From Streptomyces coeruleorubidus (lineage in GTDB: Bacteria; Actinomycetota; Actinomycetes; Streptomycetales; Streptomycetaceae), in the NCBI RefSeq assembly GCF_008705135.1, contig NZ_CP023694.1:4383001-4447000 (forward strand): a DNA stretch of 64,000 nt, read 5' to 3'. This document shows positions 17,303 to 25,774 of this stretch, one piece after another (position 1 is the stretch's first letter; the number at the start of each line of letters is the position of its first letter). Made by a program: the position numbers and the translations under genes. The notes under the pieces are model-generated. The model was not told where the DNA came from. It saw only the letters and a list, made by a program, of their open reading frames with translations, and ran no database searches.

Positions 17303-18007
17303 TCAGTTCTGGCGGGCCGGCCGCCAGTACTGACGCTTCTCCTCGTCCCGTACGACCACGCCGAGCCGCAGCAGCTCGCGGCGCAGCTCACGGGCGTCCT
17401 TGGCGTCGTCGTCGCTCTTCAGGGCCTTCGCGCGGGCCCGCAGAAGGGCGTCCGCGCCCTCCGGGAGGCCCGGGGTGCCGGGGACCCAGCGGCGGAACTC
17501 GGCACGGTACGGGTCCTCCTCCGCCCAGCGGTAGCCGTGCTCGGCGAGGGTGTCGGCCAGACGCTGCCAGGGCAGGCCGGAGTGCTCCCGGGCCAGTTCC
17601 ATGCCGTCCGGGGCCAGCACCACGAGTTGCTTGCCGTCCCTGCACAGCACCGCGATCTCCTCGCGGGTGAACTCCTGTGTGCTGTCCCTGATGGTCAGCG
17701 CCAGGTGGGTGTCGGAGACGCGGACCGACAGCGACTCGTGCACGGCGAAGAGGCCCAGCAGCAGACCGCCGAGTGCGCCCACCGCGACCGTGCCGAGGGT
17801 GAGGGCGGGTTCCGGGACCGTGGTCAGCAGTTCGGCCGGGCCTTCCAGCGGTGCCCACGGCAGCTTCAGCAGCAAGCGGGCGAGGAACGGGAGCACGGCA
17901 CCGATGCCGGCGCCGCAGGCCACGCAGAAGAGGATGATCACCCAGGCCGACTCGGCCAGTTCCGTGTCCTTGCCCGCGCCCGCCTGCGGCACCCGCTTCT
18001 TCCCCAT
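17303..18007 (-). CDS. YqeB-like membrane protein
   Basis: 234 residues from ATG 18007, which has GAGGA 8 nt upstream; longer starts to 18145 are open but less likely. Two transmembrane segments (about VIILFCVACGAGIGAVLPFLA and LTLGTVAVGALGGLLLGLFAV) lead into a cytoplasmic domain with a PH-like beta pattern (VRVSDTHLALTIRDSTQEFTREEIAVLCRDGKQLVVLAPDG) and a helical C-terminus (LRRELLRLGVVVRDEEKRQYW). This matches the YqeB family known in Bacillus and actinobacteria, whose function is unknown. Confidence 0.7.
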   Translation of the reverse strand: MGKKRVPQAGAGKDTELAESAWVIILFCVACGAGIGAVLPFLARLLLKLPWAPLEGPAELLTTVPEPALTLGTVAVGALGGLLLGLFAVHESLSVRVSDTHLALTIRDSTQEFTREEIAVLCRDGKQLVVLAPDGMELAREHSGLPWQRLADTLAEHGYRWAEEDPYRAEFRRWVPGTPGLPEGADALLRARAKALKSDDDAKDARELRRELLRLGVVVRDEEKRQYWRPARQN

Positions 18008-18176
18008 CTGAACGTTCCTCGCGTCCTCCATGAGGCGAGTCTCGTCGGGCGGGGCATGCGCTGTCGTCAGCCGTTGGTCTACGCGTCCGCGACTTTGGTC
18101 GTTGGGCAGGACCGCGTCCCCCCTCACGGTCACCTCCAGCGTCATGACCAGGTCCGCCTCACGGCGGCATCCCGCC

Positions 18177-18620
18177 TCACGGGTGCATCCGCGCCCCCTT
18201 CACCACCTTGTCCACCGCGTTCTTCGGGCCGTAGACCGCGAGGCCGACCAGGTCGAGGTCCGCCGTCGGCACCGACCGTACGGCCGCGCGGTTGTCGCGG
18301 TCGTTGCCCGTGGTGAAGAGGTCCGAGGTGAAGATCGCACGGGGCAGGGAGCGGGAGAGGGTGCGGGTGTGGGCGGTGGTCAGGGTTTCCTTGGTGGCCT
18401 CGAAGACCATCACCGGCTGGCGGAACATCGGGAGGTAGGGCACGCCGTCCGCGTCCTCGTACGGCTCGCCGATCACCTCGGGGAGCTGCGTTCCCAGACC
18501 GCTGACCAGGAACGACGTCACGTTGAGCCGCTGCCAGGTCTCCAGGTCGGCGCGCAGCAGTACGGCGATCTTCGTGTCGAAGCGGATCGGCTCCGGAGCC
18601 GGTTCGGTGTGCGTGTTCAT
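18177..18620 (-). CDS. DUF2000 family protein
   Basis: 147 residues from the ATG at 18620. The block RFDTKIAVLLRADLETWQRLNVTSFLVSGL and the ending LDLVGLAVYGPKNAVDKVVKG are typical of DUF2000, a peptidyl-tRNA-hydrolase-2-like fold. The conserved AVLLR...NV region would form the pocket. It is divergent from an AraC regulator with only 49 bp between, a common DUF2000/AraC pairing, which suggests the regulator controls it. Biochemical role unknown. Confidence 0.8.
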   Translation of the reverse strand: MNTHTEPAPEPIRFDTKIAVLLRADLETWQRLNVTSFLVSGLGTQLPEVIGEPYEDADGVPYLPMFRQPVMVFEATKETLTTAHTRTLSRSLPRAIFTSDLFTTGNDRDNRAAVRSVPTADLDLVGLAVYGPKNAVDKVVKGARMHP

Positions 18621-18647
18621 GATGCGAGCGTGCCCGGCGGCCCCTGC

Positions 18648-18664
18648 GAACGTCTTGTACGTTC
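18648..18664. promoter_or_regulatory. Inverted repeat between DUF2000 and AraC genes
   Basis: GAACGT, 5-nt spacer CTTGT, ACGTTC: perfect 6-bp arms, ending 5 nt before the araC-type start. A likely operator for the divergent pair. Confidence 0.5.
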
Positions 18665-18669
18665 TTTGC

Positions 18670-19464
18670 ATGGCCTCACAGCCCGCCCGGATCGTCTCCG
18701 CCTGGCGGCCCGCCGTGCCCGGTGTCGTCGAGGTCTTCCACGCCCGCTTCACCGAGTACGCGTACCCGATGCACGTCCACGACGCCTGGACGCTGCTGAT
18801 CGTCGACACCGGTGCCGTGCGGTACGACCTCGACCGGCACGAGCACGGCACCCCGCACGACACCGTGTCGCTGCTGCCGCCGCATGTTCCGCACAACGGC
18901 TCCCCCGTCACCCCGGACGGCTTCCGCAAGCGGGTGCTGTATCTCGACGGGACGTATCTCGGGGACGAGTTGATCGGGGCCGCCGTCGACCGGCCCGATC
19001 TGCGCGATCCGCTGCTGCGCAAGCGCGTGGGGCAGGTGCACGGCGCGCTGCTGCGGCCCGGTGAGGAACTGGAGGCCGAGAGCAGGCTGATGTTCGTCGG
19101 GGAGCGGTTGCGCGGCCACCTGCGGGGCGACGGCGACAAGCCCCGGCCGGCGGATCCCGTCCTCGCGCGGCGGCTGCGGGAGCTGCTGGACGAGCGGGTC
19201 GTCGAGGGCATCGGGCTGCGTGAGGCCGCGGCGCTCGTGGGGGCCCATCCCGCCCATCTCGTACGGGCGTTCAGCGCGGCCTACGGCATCGCCCCGCACC
19301 AGTACCTGACCTCACTGCGCGTGGGACGCGCCCGGCGGCTGCTCCTCGAAGGGCGCTCACCGGGTGACGTGGCCGCGGCGACCGGGTTCTACGACCAGTC
19401 CCACCTCACCCGGCACTTCCGGAAGCTGGTGGGTGTCCCACCGGGGCGTTACCGGGCGGGTTAG
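18670..19464 (+). CDS. AraC family transcriptional regulator
   Basis: 264 residues. The N-terminal cupin (about 20-100) contains HVHDAWTLLIVDTGAVRYDLDRHEH and LLPPHVPHNG, the sugar- or small-molecule-binding domain of AraC_binding type. The C-terminal double helix-turn-helix covers about 165-262, with LREAAALVGAHPAHLVRAFSAAYG and PGDVAAATGFYDQSHLTRHFRKLVGVPPGRYR. The start at 18670 has no Shine-Dalgarno and lies just after the inverted repeat, so leaderless translation is likely. Probably regulates the divergent DUF2000 gene and itself. Confidence 0.9.
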   Translation: MASQPARIVSAWRPAVPGVVEVFHARFTEYAYPMHVHDAWTLLIVDTGAVRYDLDRHEHGTPHDTVSLLPPHVPHNGSPVTPDGFRKRVLYLDGTYLGDELIGAAVDRPDLRDPLLRKRVGQVHGALLRPGEELEAESRLMFVGERLRGHLRGDGDKPRPADPVLARRLRELLDERVVEGIGLREAAALVGAHPAHLVRAFSAAYGIAPHQYLTSLRVGRARRLLLEGRSPGDVAAATGFYDQSHLTRHFRKLVGVPPGRYRAG

Positions 19465-19477
19465 CGCTCCGGGCGGG

Positions 19478-19987
19478 TCAGCGCTCCGGGCGCTGTGTCA
19501 GGTGCGCGAACGCGTCCAGGTTGCGTGTCGACTCCCCGCGGGACACGCGCCACTCGTACTCCTTGCGGATCGCCGAGGCGAAGCCGAGTTCCAAGAGGGT
19601 GTTGAAGCTGCCGTCGGAGGCCTCCAGGACCTGGCCGAGCAGGCGGTCGATCTCGTCGGCCGTGACGGCGGACAGGGAGAGCCGGCCGGTGACGTAGACG
19701 TCGCCGTGCTGGTCGACGGCGTAACTCACGCCGTAGAGCTTGAGGTTGCGTTCCAGGAGCCAGCGGTGGACGCCCTGCTCGTTCTCGTCGGGGTGGCGGA
19801 TGACGAAGGCGTTGAGCGAGAGGGAGTGGCGGCCGACGATCAGGGAGACCGTCGTCTTGAGCTTGCGGGTACCGGGGAGCTGCGCCACGTAGGTGCCGGG
19901 TTCCGGGCTCTCCCACTCCAGGTCGGCGTCCTTCAGCACTCCCTCGATGACCTGTGCCGCACGCTGTTCCAGATCGGTTTCACCCAT
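19478..19987 (-). CDS. YbjN domain-containing protein
   Basis: 169 residues of the YbjN family (type III chaperone-like fold). Typical blocks are YVAQLPGTRKLKTTVSLIVGRHSLSLNAFVIRHPDENEQGVHRWLLERNLKLYGVSYAVD and VYVTGRLSLSAVTADEIDRLLGQVLEASDGSFNTLLELGFAS. It starts 8 nt inside the end of mshA, so the two are translationally coupled. This mshA-ybjN pairing is general in actinobacteria. The family is regarded as a chaperone or stress protein; a link to mycothiol is only contextual. Confidence 0.85.
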   Translation of the reverse strand: MGETDLEQRAAQVIEGVLKDADLEWESPEPGTYVAQLPGTRKLKTTVSLIVGRHSLSLNAFVIRHPDENEQGVHRWLLERNLKLYGVSYAVDQHGDVYVTGRLSLSAVTADEIDRLLGQVLEASDGSFNTLLELGFASAIRKEYEWRVSRGESTRNLDAFAHLTQRPER

Positions 19988-21317
19988 GCTGCGAGCGTAC
20001 GCGACGGCGGTGTGCCTGCATCGCGGCCGTGTAGACGTCCGCGGTGGTGGCGGCCGCCGTGTCCCAGCCGAAGGACTGGGCGTGGCGGGCGGCCTGCCCG
20101 CCCAGCCGGGGCGACAGCCGCGGGTCGTCGGCGAAGTCGCGCAGCACGCGCGCGTAGTCGGCGGGATTGTGGCCGCGTACCAGGAAGCCGGTGTGGCCGT
20201 CGCGCACGGCGACCGGCAGGCCGCCGACCGCTGCCGCCAGCACCGGCGTGCCCGCCGCCTGCGCCTCTATGGCCACCAGGCCGAACGACTCGCTGTAGGA
20301 GGGCATGACCAGGACGGAAGCGGCGCGGAACCAGTCCGCGAGCTGGTCCTGGCCGACCGGCGGGTGGAACCGTACGACGTCCGCGATACCGAGGCGTGCG
20401 GCCAGCTTCTGGAGGCCCTCGGGCTTGGCCAGGCCGCTGCCGCTGGGGCCGCCTACGACGGGGACGAGGATGCGCGAACGCAGCTCGGGGCGCTCGTCGA
20501 GGAGGACGGCGACAGCGCGCAGCAGCACGTCGGGGGCCTTCAGCGGCTGGATGCGGCCCGCGAAGAGCGGGATCAGCGCGTCCTGGGGCAGACCGAGACG
20601 GGCCCGGGCGGCGGCGCGGCCGTCGGCGGGCGAGAAGCGGCTGAGGTTCACGCCCGGGTGGACCACGGCGACCTTGTCGGTGTCGGCCGCGTAGTGCCGT
20701 ACGAGTTCGTCGGCCTCTTCGGTGGTGTTGGCGATGAGGCGGTCGGCGGCGCCGACGATCTGGGTCTCGCCGATGACGCGGGCGGCCGGTTCCGGGGTGT
20801 CGCCGTCGGCCAGGTTGGCGTTCTTGACCTTGGCCATGGTGTGCATGGCGTGCACCAGGGGGACGCCCCAGCGCTGGGCGGCCAGCCAGCCGACGTGGCC
20901 GGAGAGCCAGTAGTGGGAGTGGACCAGGTCGTAGTAGCCGGGGCGGTGGCCGGCCCAGGCCTGCATCACGCCGTGCGTGAAGGCACAGAGCTGGGCGGGG
21001 AGGTCCTCCTTGTTGAGGCCCTCGTAGGGGCCGGCGTCGACGTGCCGGACGAGGACGCCGGGGGCCAGCTCGACGGTCGGCGGGAGGGCGGCCGAGGTCG
21101 CGCGCGTGAAGATCTCGACCTCGATGTTGATCGCGGCGAGGCGCTGCGCGAGCTCCACGATGTAGACGTTCATGCCGCCGGCGTCGCCGGTGCCCGGCTG
21201 GTGGAGCGGGGAGGTGTGCACGGAGAGCATGGCGATCCGGCGGGGCCGGCGGTGCAGCCGGAGGCGCGCGGGCGCGGACGCGGAGCGCCGCCCGAGCCTG
21301 CCGATGTACTGGCTCAC
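19980..21317 (-). CDS. mshA: D-inositol-3-phosphate glycosyltransferase (mycothiol synthesis)
   Basis: First step of mycothiol biosynthesis: transfers GlcNAc from UDP-GlcNAc to 1L-myo-inositol 1-phosphate. The 445-residue GT4 enzyme has the acceptor/donor loop GTGDAGGMNVYIVELAQRL, the KVKNANLADGDTPEPAARV segment characteristic of MshA, and the donor-site motif PSYSESFGLVAIEAQAAGTPV with the E-x7-E pair. The N-terminal about 25 residues are basic and variable. It is followed by coupled ybjN. Length and motifs leave little doubt about the assignment. Confidence 0.95.
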   Translation of the reverse strand: MSQYIGRLGRRSASAPARLRLHRRPRRIAMLSVHTSPLHQPGTGDAGGMNVYIVELAQRLAAINIEVEIFTRATSAALPPTVELAPGVLVRHVDAGPYEGLNKEDLPAQLCAFTHGVMQAWAGHRPGYYDLVHSHYWLSGHVGWLAAQRWGVPLVHAMHTMAKVKNANLADGDTPEPAARVIGETQIVGAADRLIANTTEEADELVRHYAADTDKVAVVHPGVNLSRFSPADGRAAARARLGLPQDALIPLFAGRIQPLKAPDVLLRAVAVLLDERPELRSRILVPVVGGPSGSGLAKPEGLQKLAARLGIADVVRFHPPVGQDQLADWFRAASVLVMPSYSESFGLVAIEAQAAGTPVLAAAVGGLPVAVRDGHTGFLVRGHNPADYARVLRDFADDPRLSPRLGGQAARHAQSFGWDTAAATTADVYTAAMQAHRRRVRSQHG

Positions 21318-21630
21318 GTGGCGTTCCTCCTCGCTCCGGGCATGCCTTTGCAGGGCGCACGTGCCCTCCAGGGGTGGAACACCGGAGGGGATGACTCCAT
21401 TTCCCGATTCGCGAGTTTTACCGAATCATTACCGCTTCTCGCTCAACCGTTCGAGGGCAGTGAGCGTGCGGGACGCGAACCGGCCAGGTGAACGGGACCG
21501 TAATTCGAAGGTCACTGGCACTGGCCCCGCGGTGAAAGGCAAACGCACCCCGGCGCCTGGGGCAACCGGGCTCCTGCCCCGCCGGTCCCACCACGCGGAA
21601 GGATCCCCACCGCCTCATGGAGGTCATGCA
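21318..21630. other. mshA / RTX-like gene intergenic region
   Basis: 313 bases with no supportable gene. The left end carries the mshA ribosome site (minus-strand GAGGAGGAACGCC). The stretch around 21395-21440 is AT-richer (GAATCATTACCG) and may hold the promoter of the secreted protein. No clear repeat or operator was seen. Confidence 0.4.
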
Positions 21631-22503
21631 ATGCGCTCTCCGCGCCTCAGCCGCCGAGTGTCCCGCGCCTTATCGGTTCTCACGCCGGTTCTCGCCACAG
21701 GGCTGGCCGTCCCGGTCGCCCTGACGGGAACGGCCCATGCCGCGGAGCCGACAGCCACCGCCGCGGTGAACGAGTACGGCTGGCACCTCACCTACACGGC
21801 CGCCCCCGGGCAGGCCAACAAGGTGACCGTCACCCAGTCCTTCACCGCCGACCGTTCCCAGTTCACCTATGTGATCGACGACGTCGTCCCGATCGACGCC
21901 GGGAACCGCTGCGGCCACCCCGACAGCTCGGACCGCACCCGGATCTCCTGCACGGTCGAGGCCCCGGAGAGCCAGTCCCCGCTCGACTCCATGGAGATGG
22001 ACCTCGCCGACGGCGACGACACCGCCTCCTTCGACAACGCCACCGACCAGATCTACTACTTCAACACGATCGAGCTGGGCGACGGCGCCGACCGCTGGAC
22101 CGGCGCCACCGGCAGGCGGGTCGACGGCAGCTCCGTGCGGGGCGGCGCGGGTGACGACGTCATCACGGCGGGCGCGATGGGGTACGCCGGGGGCGGTGAC
22201 GGCGACGACACACTCCACGCGGGTGCCGGCGCGGGCGGCGAGATCGTGGACGGCGGCGCGGGCGACGACCTCCTGCGCGGCGGCGCGGGCGACCAGATCC
22301 TGCGCGCCGACGACGGCGACGACACGGTCTTCGGTGGGGACGGCGACGATGAGCTCCACGGCGGCAGGGGCAACGACATCCTGCACGGAAACGGCGGCGC
22401 CGACCGCATGTGGGGGAACAGCGGCGACGACGAGCTGTACGGCGGGCCCGGCACGGACACGCTCTCCGGCGGCCCGGGCAGGAACATCGTCCGTCAGGAC
22501 TGA
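21631..22503 (+). CDS. Secreted calcium-binding RTX-like protein
   Basis: 290 residues. ATG at 21631 has a perfect GGAGGT 6 nt upstream. A Sec signal peptide covers about residues 1-38 (basic MRSPRLSRRVSR, hydrophobic core, TAHA-AEP cleavage). The next about 130 residues are a beta-rich domain with one Cys pair (CGHPDSSDRTRISC). The C-terminal half is a stack of GGxGxDxL-type nonapeptide repeats (GGAGDDVIT, GGDGDDTLH, GGAGDDLLR, GGDGDDELH, GGRGNDILH, GGPGTDTLS), which fold as a beta-roll upon calcium binding outside the cell. No protease or lipase domain is attached; function unknown. Confidence 0.85.
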   Translation: MRSPRLSRRVSRALSVLTPVLATGLAVPVALTGTAHAAEPTATAAVNEYGWHLTYTAAPGQANKVTVTQSFTADRSQFTYVIDDVVPIDAGNRCGHPDSSDRTRISCTVEAPESQSPLDSMEMDLADGDDTASFDNATDQIYYFNTIELGDGADRWTGATGRRVDGSSVRGGAGDDVITAGAMGYAGGGDGDDTLHAGAGAGGEIVDGGAGDDLLRGGAGDQILRADDGDDTVFGGDGDDELHGGRGNDILHGNGGADRMWGNSGDDELYGGPGTDTLSGGPGRNIVRQD

Positions 22504-22584
22504 CGGCTCCCCCGGCCGGGGTCGAGGCCGATGAGTTTCCGCGTCCCGGGGCGTCTGATCCACTGAGGAGAGGAGAGGGTCACG

Positions 22585-23259
22585 ATGAAACTCGTAGTGC
22601 AGGAGTTCCTGTCGCTCGACGGTGTCTCCCAGGGGCCGGGCGCCCCGGAGGAGGACACCAGCGACGGTTTCGAGCGGGGCGGCTGGTTCGTGCCGCATCT
22701 GGACGAGGAGTTCGAGCGGCTGGCCGGCGGCTGGCTCGGTGAGGCGGACGCCTTGCTGTTCGGGCGGCGTACGTACCAGAACTTCGCCCGGGACTGGCCG
22801 GCGATGACCGACCATCCCCTCGCCGGGATCATGAACGGCCTGCCGAAGTACGTCGCCTCCCGGAGCCTGACCACGGCCGGCTGGGACCCGACCACGATCC
22901 TGTCCGGCGACGTCCCCGCCCAGGTGGCGGAGCTGAAGCGGCAGCCGGGCCGGGAGCTCCAGATCCACGGCAGCGCCCGGCTCGCCCAGTCCCTGCTGGC
23001 CGCCGGGCTGATCGACACGCTGCGGCTCGTGATCGCCCCGGTCGTGGTCGGCCAGGGCCGCCGCCTCTTCCCGGACGGCGGCGCACCGGCCGGGCTGCGG
23101 CTGGCCGAGCACCGGACGACGCCGGGGGGCCTGTCGGTGCATGTGTTCGAGACGGCGGGGGCTCCGGGGTTCGGGACGTACGGGGGCGGGGGTGAGGGTG
23201 GCGCCGGGAGTCAGGGGCTGGTCAACACCGAGGGCCGTACGACCCCACGAGCCGCTTAA
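22585..23259 (+). CDS. RibD C-terminal / dihydrofolate reductase-like protein
   Basis: 224 residues; ATG follows GAGGAGAGGAG. The DHFR-like fold of the RibD_C family is shown by MKLVVQEFLSLDGVSQGPG at the start, ADALLFGRRTYQNFARDWP, KYVASRSL, LQIHGSARLAQSLLAAGLIDTLRLVIAPVVVGQGRRLFP. NADPH binding would use the IHGSARLAQ loop. The last about 35 residues are Gly-rich and variable. Not the true riboflavin enzyme, as no deaminase domain or rib genes are near; these stand-alone proteins are of unknown substrate. Confidence 0.85.
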   Translation: MKLVVQEFLSLDGVSQGPGAPEEDTSDGFERGGWFVPHLDEEFERLAGGWLGEADALLFGRRTYQNFARDWPAMTDHPLAGIMNGLPKYVASRSLTTAGWDPTTILSGDVPAQVAELKRQPGRELQIHGSARLAQSLLAAGLIDTLRLVIAPVVVGQGRRLFPDGGAPAGLRLAEHRTTPGGLSVHVFETAGAPGFGTYGGGGEGGAGSQGLVNTEGRTTPRAA

Positions 23260-23269
23260 CCTCGTACGC

Positions 23270-24088
23270 ATGACTTCCCGCGCAGCCACCCGCCCCTTGG
23301 GAACAGTGACGCGCGGGACGACCAACCCCAACCGCCTGCGCCGCATGGACCGCTGGATCGCGGCCACGCACGGCGCCGAGCTGCGCCGTGCCGCCGACCC
23401 GGTGGCGGTCGACCTCGGGTACGGTGCCGCCCCCTGGACGGCCGTCGAGCTGCTGCACCGCCTCCGTACGGTCGCGCCACGCGCGCGCGTGGTGGGCGTC
23501 GAGATCGAGCCGGCCCGGGTCGCGGCGGCGCTGCCGTACGAGCGGGCGGGCCTCGTCTTCCGGCACGGCGGTTTCGAGATCCCGATCCCGCAGCGGCCCC
23601 TGCTGGTCCGCGCGGCGAACGTGCTGCGGCAGTACGACGAGGGGGAGGTGGCCGCCGTCTGGCACCGGCTGTGCGGACGGCTCGCGCCCGCCGATCCGGC
23701 GACCGGTGCGCGCGGCGGACTGCTGGTCGAGGGCACCTGCGACGAGATCGGACGCCGGCACGTCTGGGTCGCGCTCGGGCCGGAGGGACCGCGCACGGTC
23801 ACCTTCGCGACCCGGCTCGGCTCCCTGGAGCGCCCCTCGGACCTGGCGGAACGCCTGCCGAAGGCGCTCATCCACCGCAACGTCCCGGGCGAGCCGGTGC
23901 ACGCCTTCCTGCGCGACTTCGACCGCGCCTGGGCCGCCGCCGCGCCCTACGCCTCCTACGGCGCCCGCCAGCGCTGGATGCGGGCGGTACGGGACCTGAC
24001 CGCCGACTGGCCGGTGGCGGACGGGCCGGTGCGGTGGCGGCAGGGTGAAGTGACGGTGCGGTGGGAGGCGTTGGCGCCGCGGGGCTGA
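23270..24088 (+). CDS. Class I SAM-dependent methyltransferase-like protein
   Basis: 272 residues from ATG 23270, 10 nt after the previous stop and without a clear ribosome site. A Rossmann SAM site is seen in AVDLGYGAAPWTAVELLHRL, followed by VVGVEIEPARVAAALPYE (acidic residue after strand 2). Later LLVRAANVLRQYDEGEVAAVWHRLCGRLAPADPATGARGGLLVEGTCDEIG resembles methyltransferase strands 4-5. The usual GxGxG is altered to GYGAAPW. Conserved in streptomycetes; substrate unknown. Confidence 0.7.
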   Translation: MTSRAATRPLGTVTRGTTNPNRLRRMDRWIAATHGAELRRAADPVAVDLGYGAAPWTAVELLHRLRTVAPRARVVGVEIEPARVAAALPYERAGLVFRHGGFEIPIPQRPLLVRAANVLRQYDEGEVAAVWHRLCGRLAPADPATGARGGLLVEGTCDEIGRRHVWVALGPEGPRTVTFATRLGSLERPSDLAERLPKALIHRNVPGEPVHAFLRDFDRAWAAAAPYASYGARQRWMRAVRDLTADWPVADGPVRWRQGEVTVRWEALAPRG

Positions 24089-24131
24089 CCTCCCGGGCCG
24101 CGCGGTGGAAGCTCCTCGGCGCTTCCCGCGG

Positions 24132-24157
24132 GGAACGATCTCTTTGAGTCGTTCGTC
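24132..24157 (+). promoter_or_regulatory. Possible ECF-sigma promoter upstream of the NlpC/P60 gene
   Basis: GGAAC (24132-24136), 17-nt spacer, CGTC (24154-24157) resembles cell-envelope-stress ECF (SigE-type) promoters of Streptomyces. It is 145 nt before the start codon of a cell-wall hydrolase, a plausible target. Only a pattern match. Confidence 0.35.
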
Positions 24158-24302
24158 ACACAGGCGGGGAGATCGTCATGCCGGAGGCATATCGGGGAGG
24201 GGAGTGCGGGAAGAACTACCCCTGTCGCTTCGCGCGCCGACATGGCAGCATCCCCAGGCGAGCCGGACGTTACTGACGGTTAATCAGTTTGGGGGCTGAG
24301 GT

Positions 24303-25397
24303 ATGGGTACGGGCAAGCGTGGCCTGATCGCGACGGCCGTGGCCGTGGTCTGCGCGGTCACCGTGCTGGCGGCACCGGGCACGGCGTTCGCGAGCCCAAG
24401 TCCCACCCCCACCCCGAGCGCGGGCCCGACGCTCGCGCCCGGCAAGGACCTCGAGGCCGTACGCAAGAAGCTCGACAAGCTCTACCGCGCCGCGGCCCGT
24501 GCCACCGACGAGTACAACGCCGCCGAGGAGAAGGCGGACAAGCAGTCCGCCGAGATCGTCAAGCTGGCCAAGAAGATCGTCAAGGGCAAGGAGAAGCTGG
24601 CGAAGCTGAAGGACCGCGCGGGCGCTTCGGCCGCCGCCCAGTACCGCGGCGGTGGACTGCCGCCCGAGGCCCATCTGATGCTCAGCGACGATCCGCAGGA
24701 GTTCCTCGACGGGGCGGGCCGGGTGCGCCAGGGCCAGCACGCGACCAAGGGCCTGATCGGCGAACTGGCCCGCACCCAGGAGGACTTGGAGCAGTACGCC
24801 AAGGACGCCTCCGCCCAGTGGAAGAAACTGGAGGCAGGCCGGAAGGCCAAGGCCACCGCGCAGAAGAAGATCGAGCAGCAGATCGCGCAGGCGGAGAAGC
24901 TCGAGTCCGAGCTCCAGAAGGAGGAGCAGGAGCGCCTCGCGGAGCTGGAGAAGGAGGCGGCGGGCAAGGCGCAGACCGCCTGGCTCGACTCCGGCATCCT
25001 CGACGAGATCAGCGGAAAGGCCTCCGAGCAGGGCAAGAAGGCCGTCGCGTACGCCACGGCCCAGATCGGCAAGCCGTACCAGTGGGGCGCCGAGGGCCCG
25101 AAGACCTACGACTGCTCCGGACTGACCTCACAGGCCTGGATGTCCGCCGGTCAGGGCATTCCCCGCACCTCGCAGGAGCAGTGGAAGCGGCTGCGGCACA
25201 TCGACATCGAGGACATGCGGCCCGGCGACCTCATCATCTACTTCGACGACGCCAGCCATGTCGCGATGTACGTCGGCGACGGGGCGATCGTGCACGCGCC
25301 GCGGCCGGGGCGGACGGTGACCCTCGCGGGGGCGGGGACGATGCCCATCCTCGGGGTGGTACGGCCGGACACCGACGCCGAGGCCGACACGGACTGA
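24303..25397 (+). CDS. Secreted NlpC/P60 peptidoglycan endopeptidase with coiled coil
   Basis: 364 residues. A Sec signal peptide ends near residue 30 (TAFA-SPSP), followed by a Pro/Thr linker. Residues about 50-225 form a long charged coiled coil (many KK/EE heptads), typical of actinobacterial RipA/PcsB-like hydrolases. The NlpC/P60 domain covers about 245-360 with catalytic Cys271 in TYDCSGLTSQAW, His319 in DDASHVAMYVGDG and His331 in IVHAPRPG. It cuts peptide stems outside the membrane. The coiled coil probably gates activity or binds an FtsEX-like partner. The C-terminus is an acidic Asp/Thr/Ala tail. Confidence 0.92.
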   Translation: MGTGKRGLIATAVAVVCAVTVLAAPGTAFASPSPTPTPSAGPTLAPGKDLEAVRKKLDKLYRAAARATDEYNAAEEKADKQSAEIVKLAKKIVKGKEKLAKLKDRAGASAAAQYRGGGLPPEAHLMLSDDPQEFLDGAGRVRQGQHATKGLIGELARTQEDLEQYAKDASAQWKKLEAGRKAKATAQKKIEQQIAQAEKLESELQKEEQERLAELEKEAAGKAQTAWLDSGILDEISGKASEQGKKAVAYATAQIGKPYQWGAEGPKTYDCSGLTSQAWMSAGQGIPRTSQEQWKRLRHIDIEDMRPGDLIIYFDDASHVAMYVGDGAIVHAPRPGRTVTLAGAGTMPILGVVRPDTDAEADTD

Positions 25398-25774
25398 GCC
25401 GACGCCCAGGCCGACACGGACCGAGCGGGGCCGACACCGACTGAACGGACGCCGACGCCGACCGGGCAAGCGCCGACCGGGCACCGAATATCGGACAACA
25501 GGCCGCGGCACCCCTGCCGGTGACCTGGGACACGTGACCCAGCCCACCCCGAAACCGCCACCCGACCACGTGCTGACGTGACGTTCGTCATCCCCACAGC
25601 ATCCCGGCGGTGTCCAACTGGGGTGCATATCGCGGCATATGACACTGGCCGATGGCGCAGCGGCGTGGCTCACACCATTCCAATGCGGCGCCGACACCCG
25701 CTATGGTCCCCGTCGGTGGGTCGAGGTCCCTCGCCCCCGCCGTGCCCTCGGGGGGAGGGAAGGAACCCAAGACG
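25398..25774. other. Intergenic region with degenerate GCCGAC repeats
   Basis: Directly after the NlpC/P60 stop the DNA keeps the same Asp/Thr/Ala-coding pattern: AGGCCGACACGGACTGAGC (25381-25399, containing the stop) recurs with one mismatch at 25408-25426, where TGA reads CGA. Shorter GCCGAC units follow to about 25480. The rest to 25774 shows no gene; the next gene's ribosome site is at its right end. Confidence 0.5.

Noticed and set aside
24089..24302. c-di-AMP (ydaO) riboswitch before the NlpC/P60 gene
   Set aside because: Some actinobacterial cell-wall hydrolase genes have one, but I could not find the conserved ydaO core blocks here; only weak hairpins.
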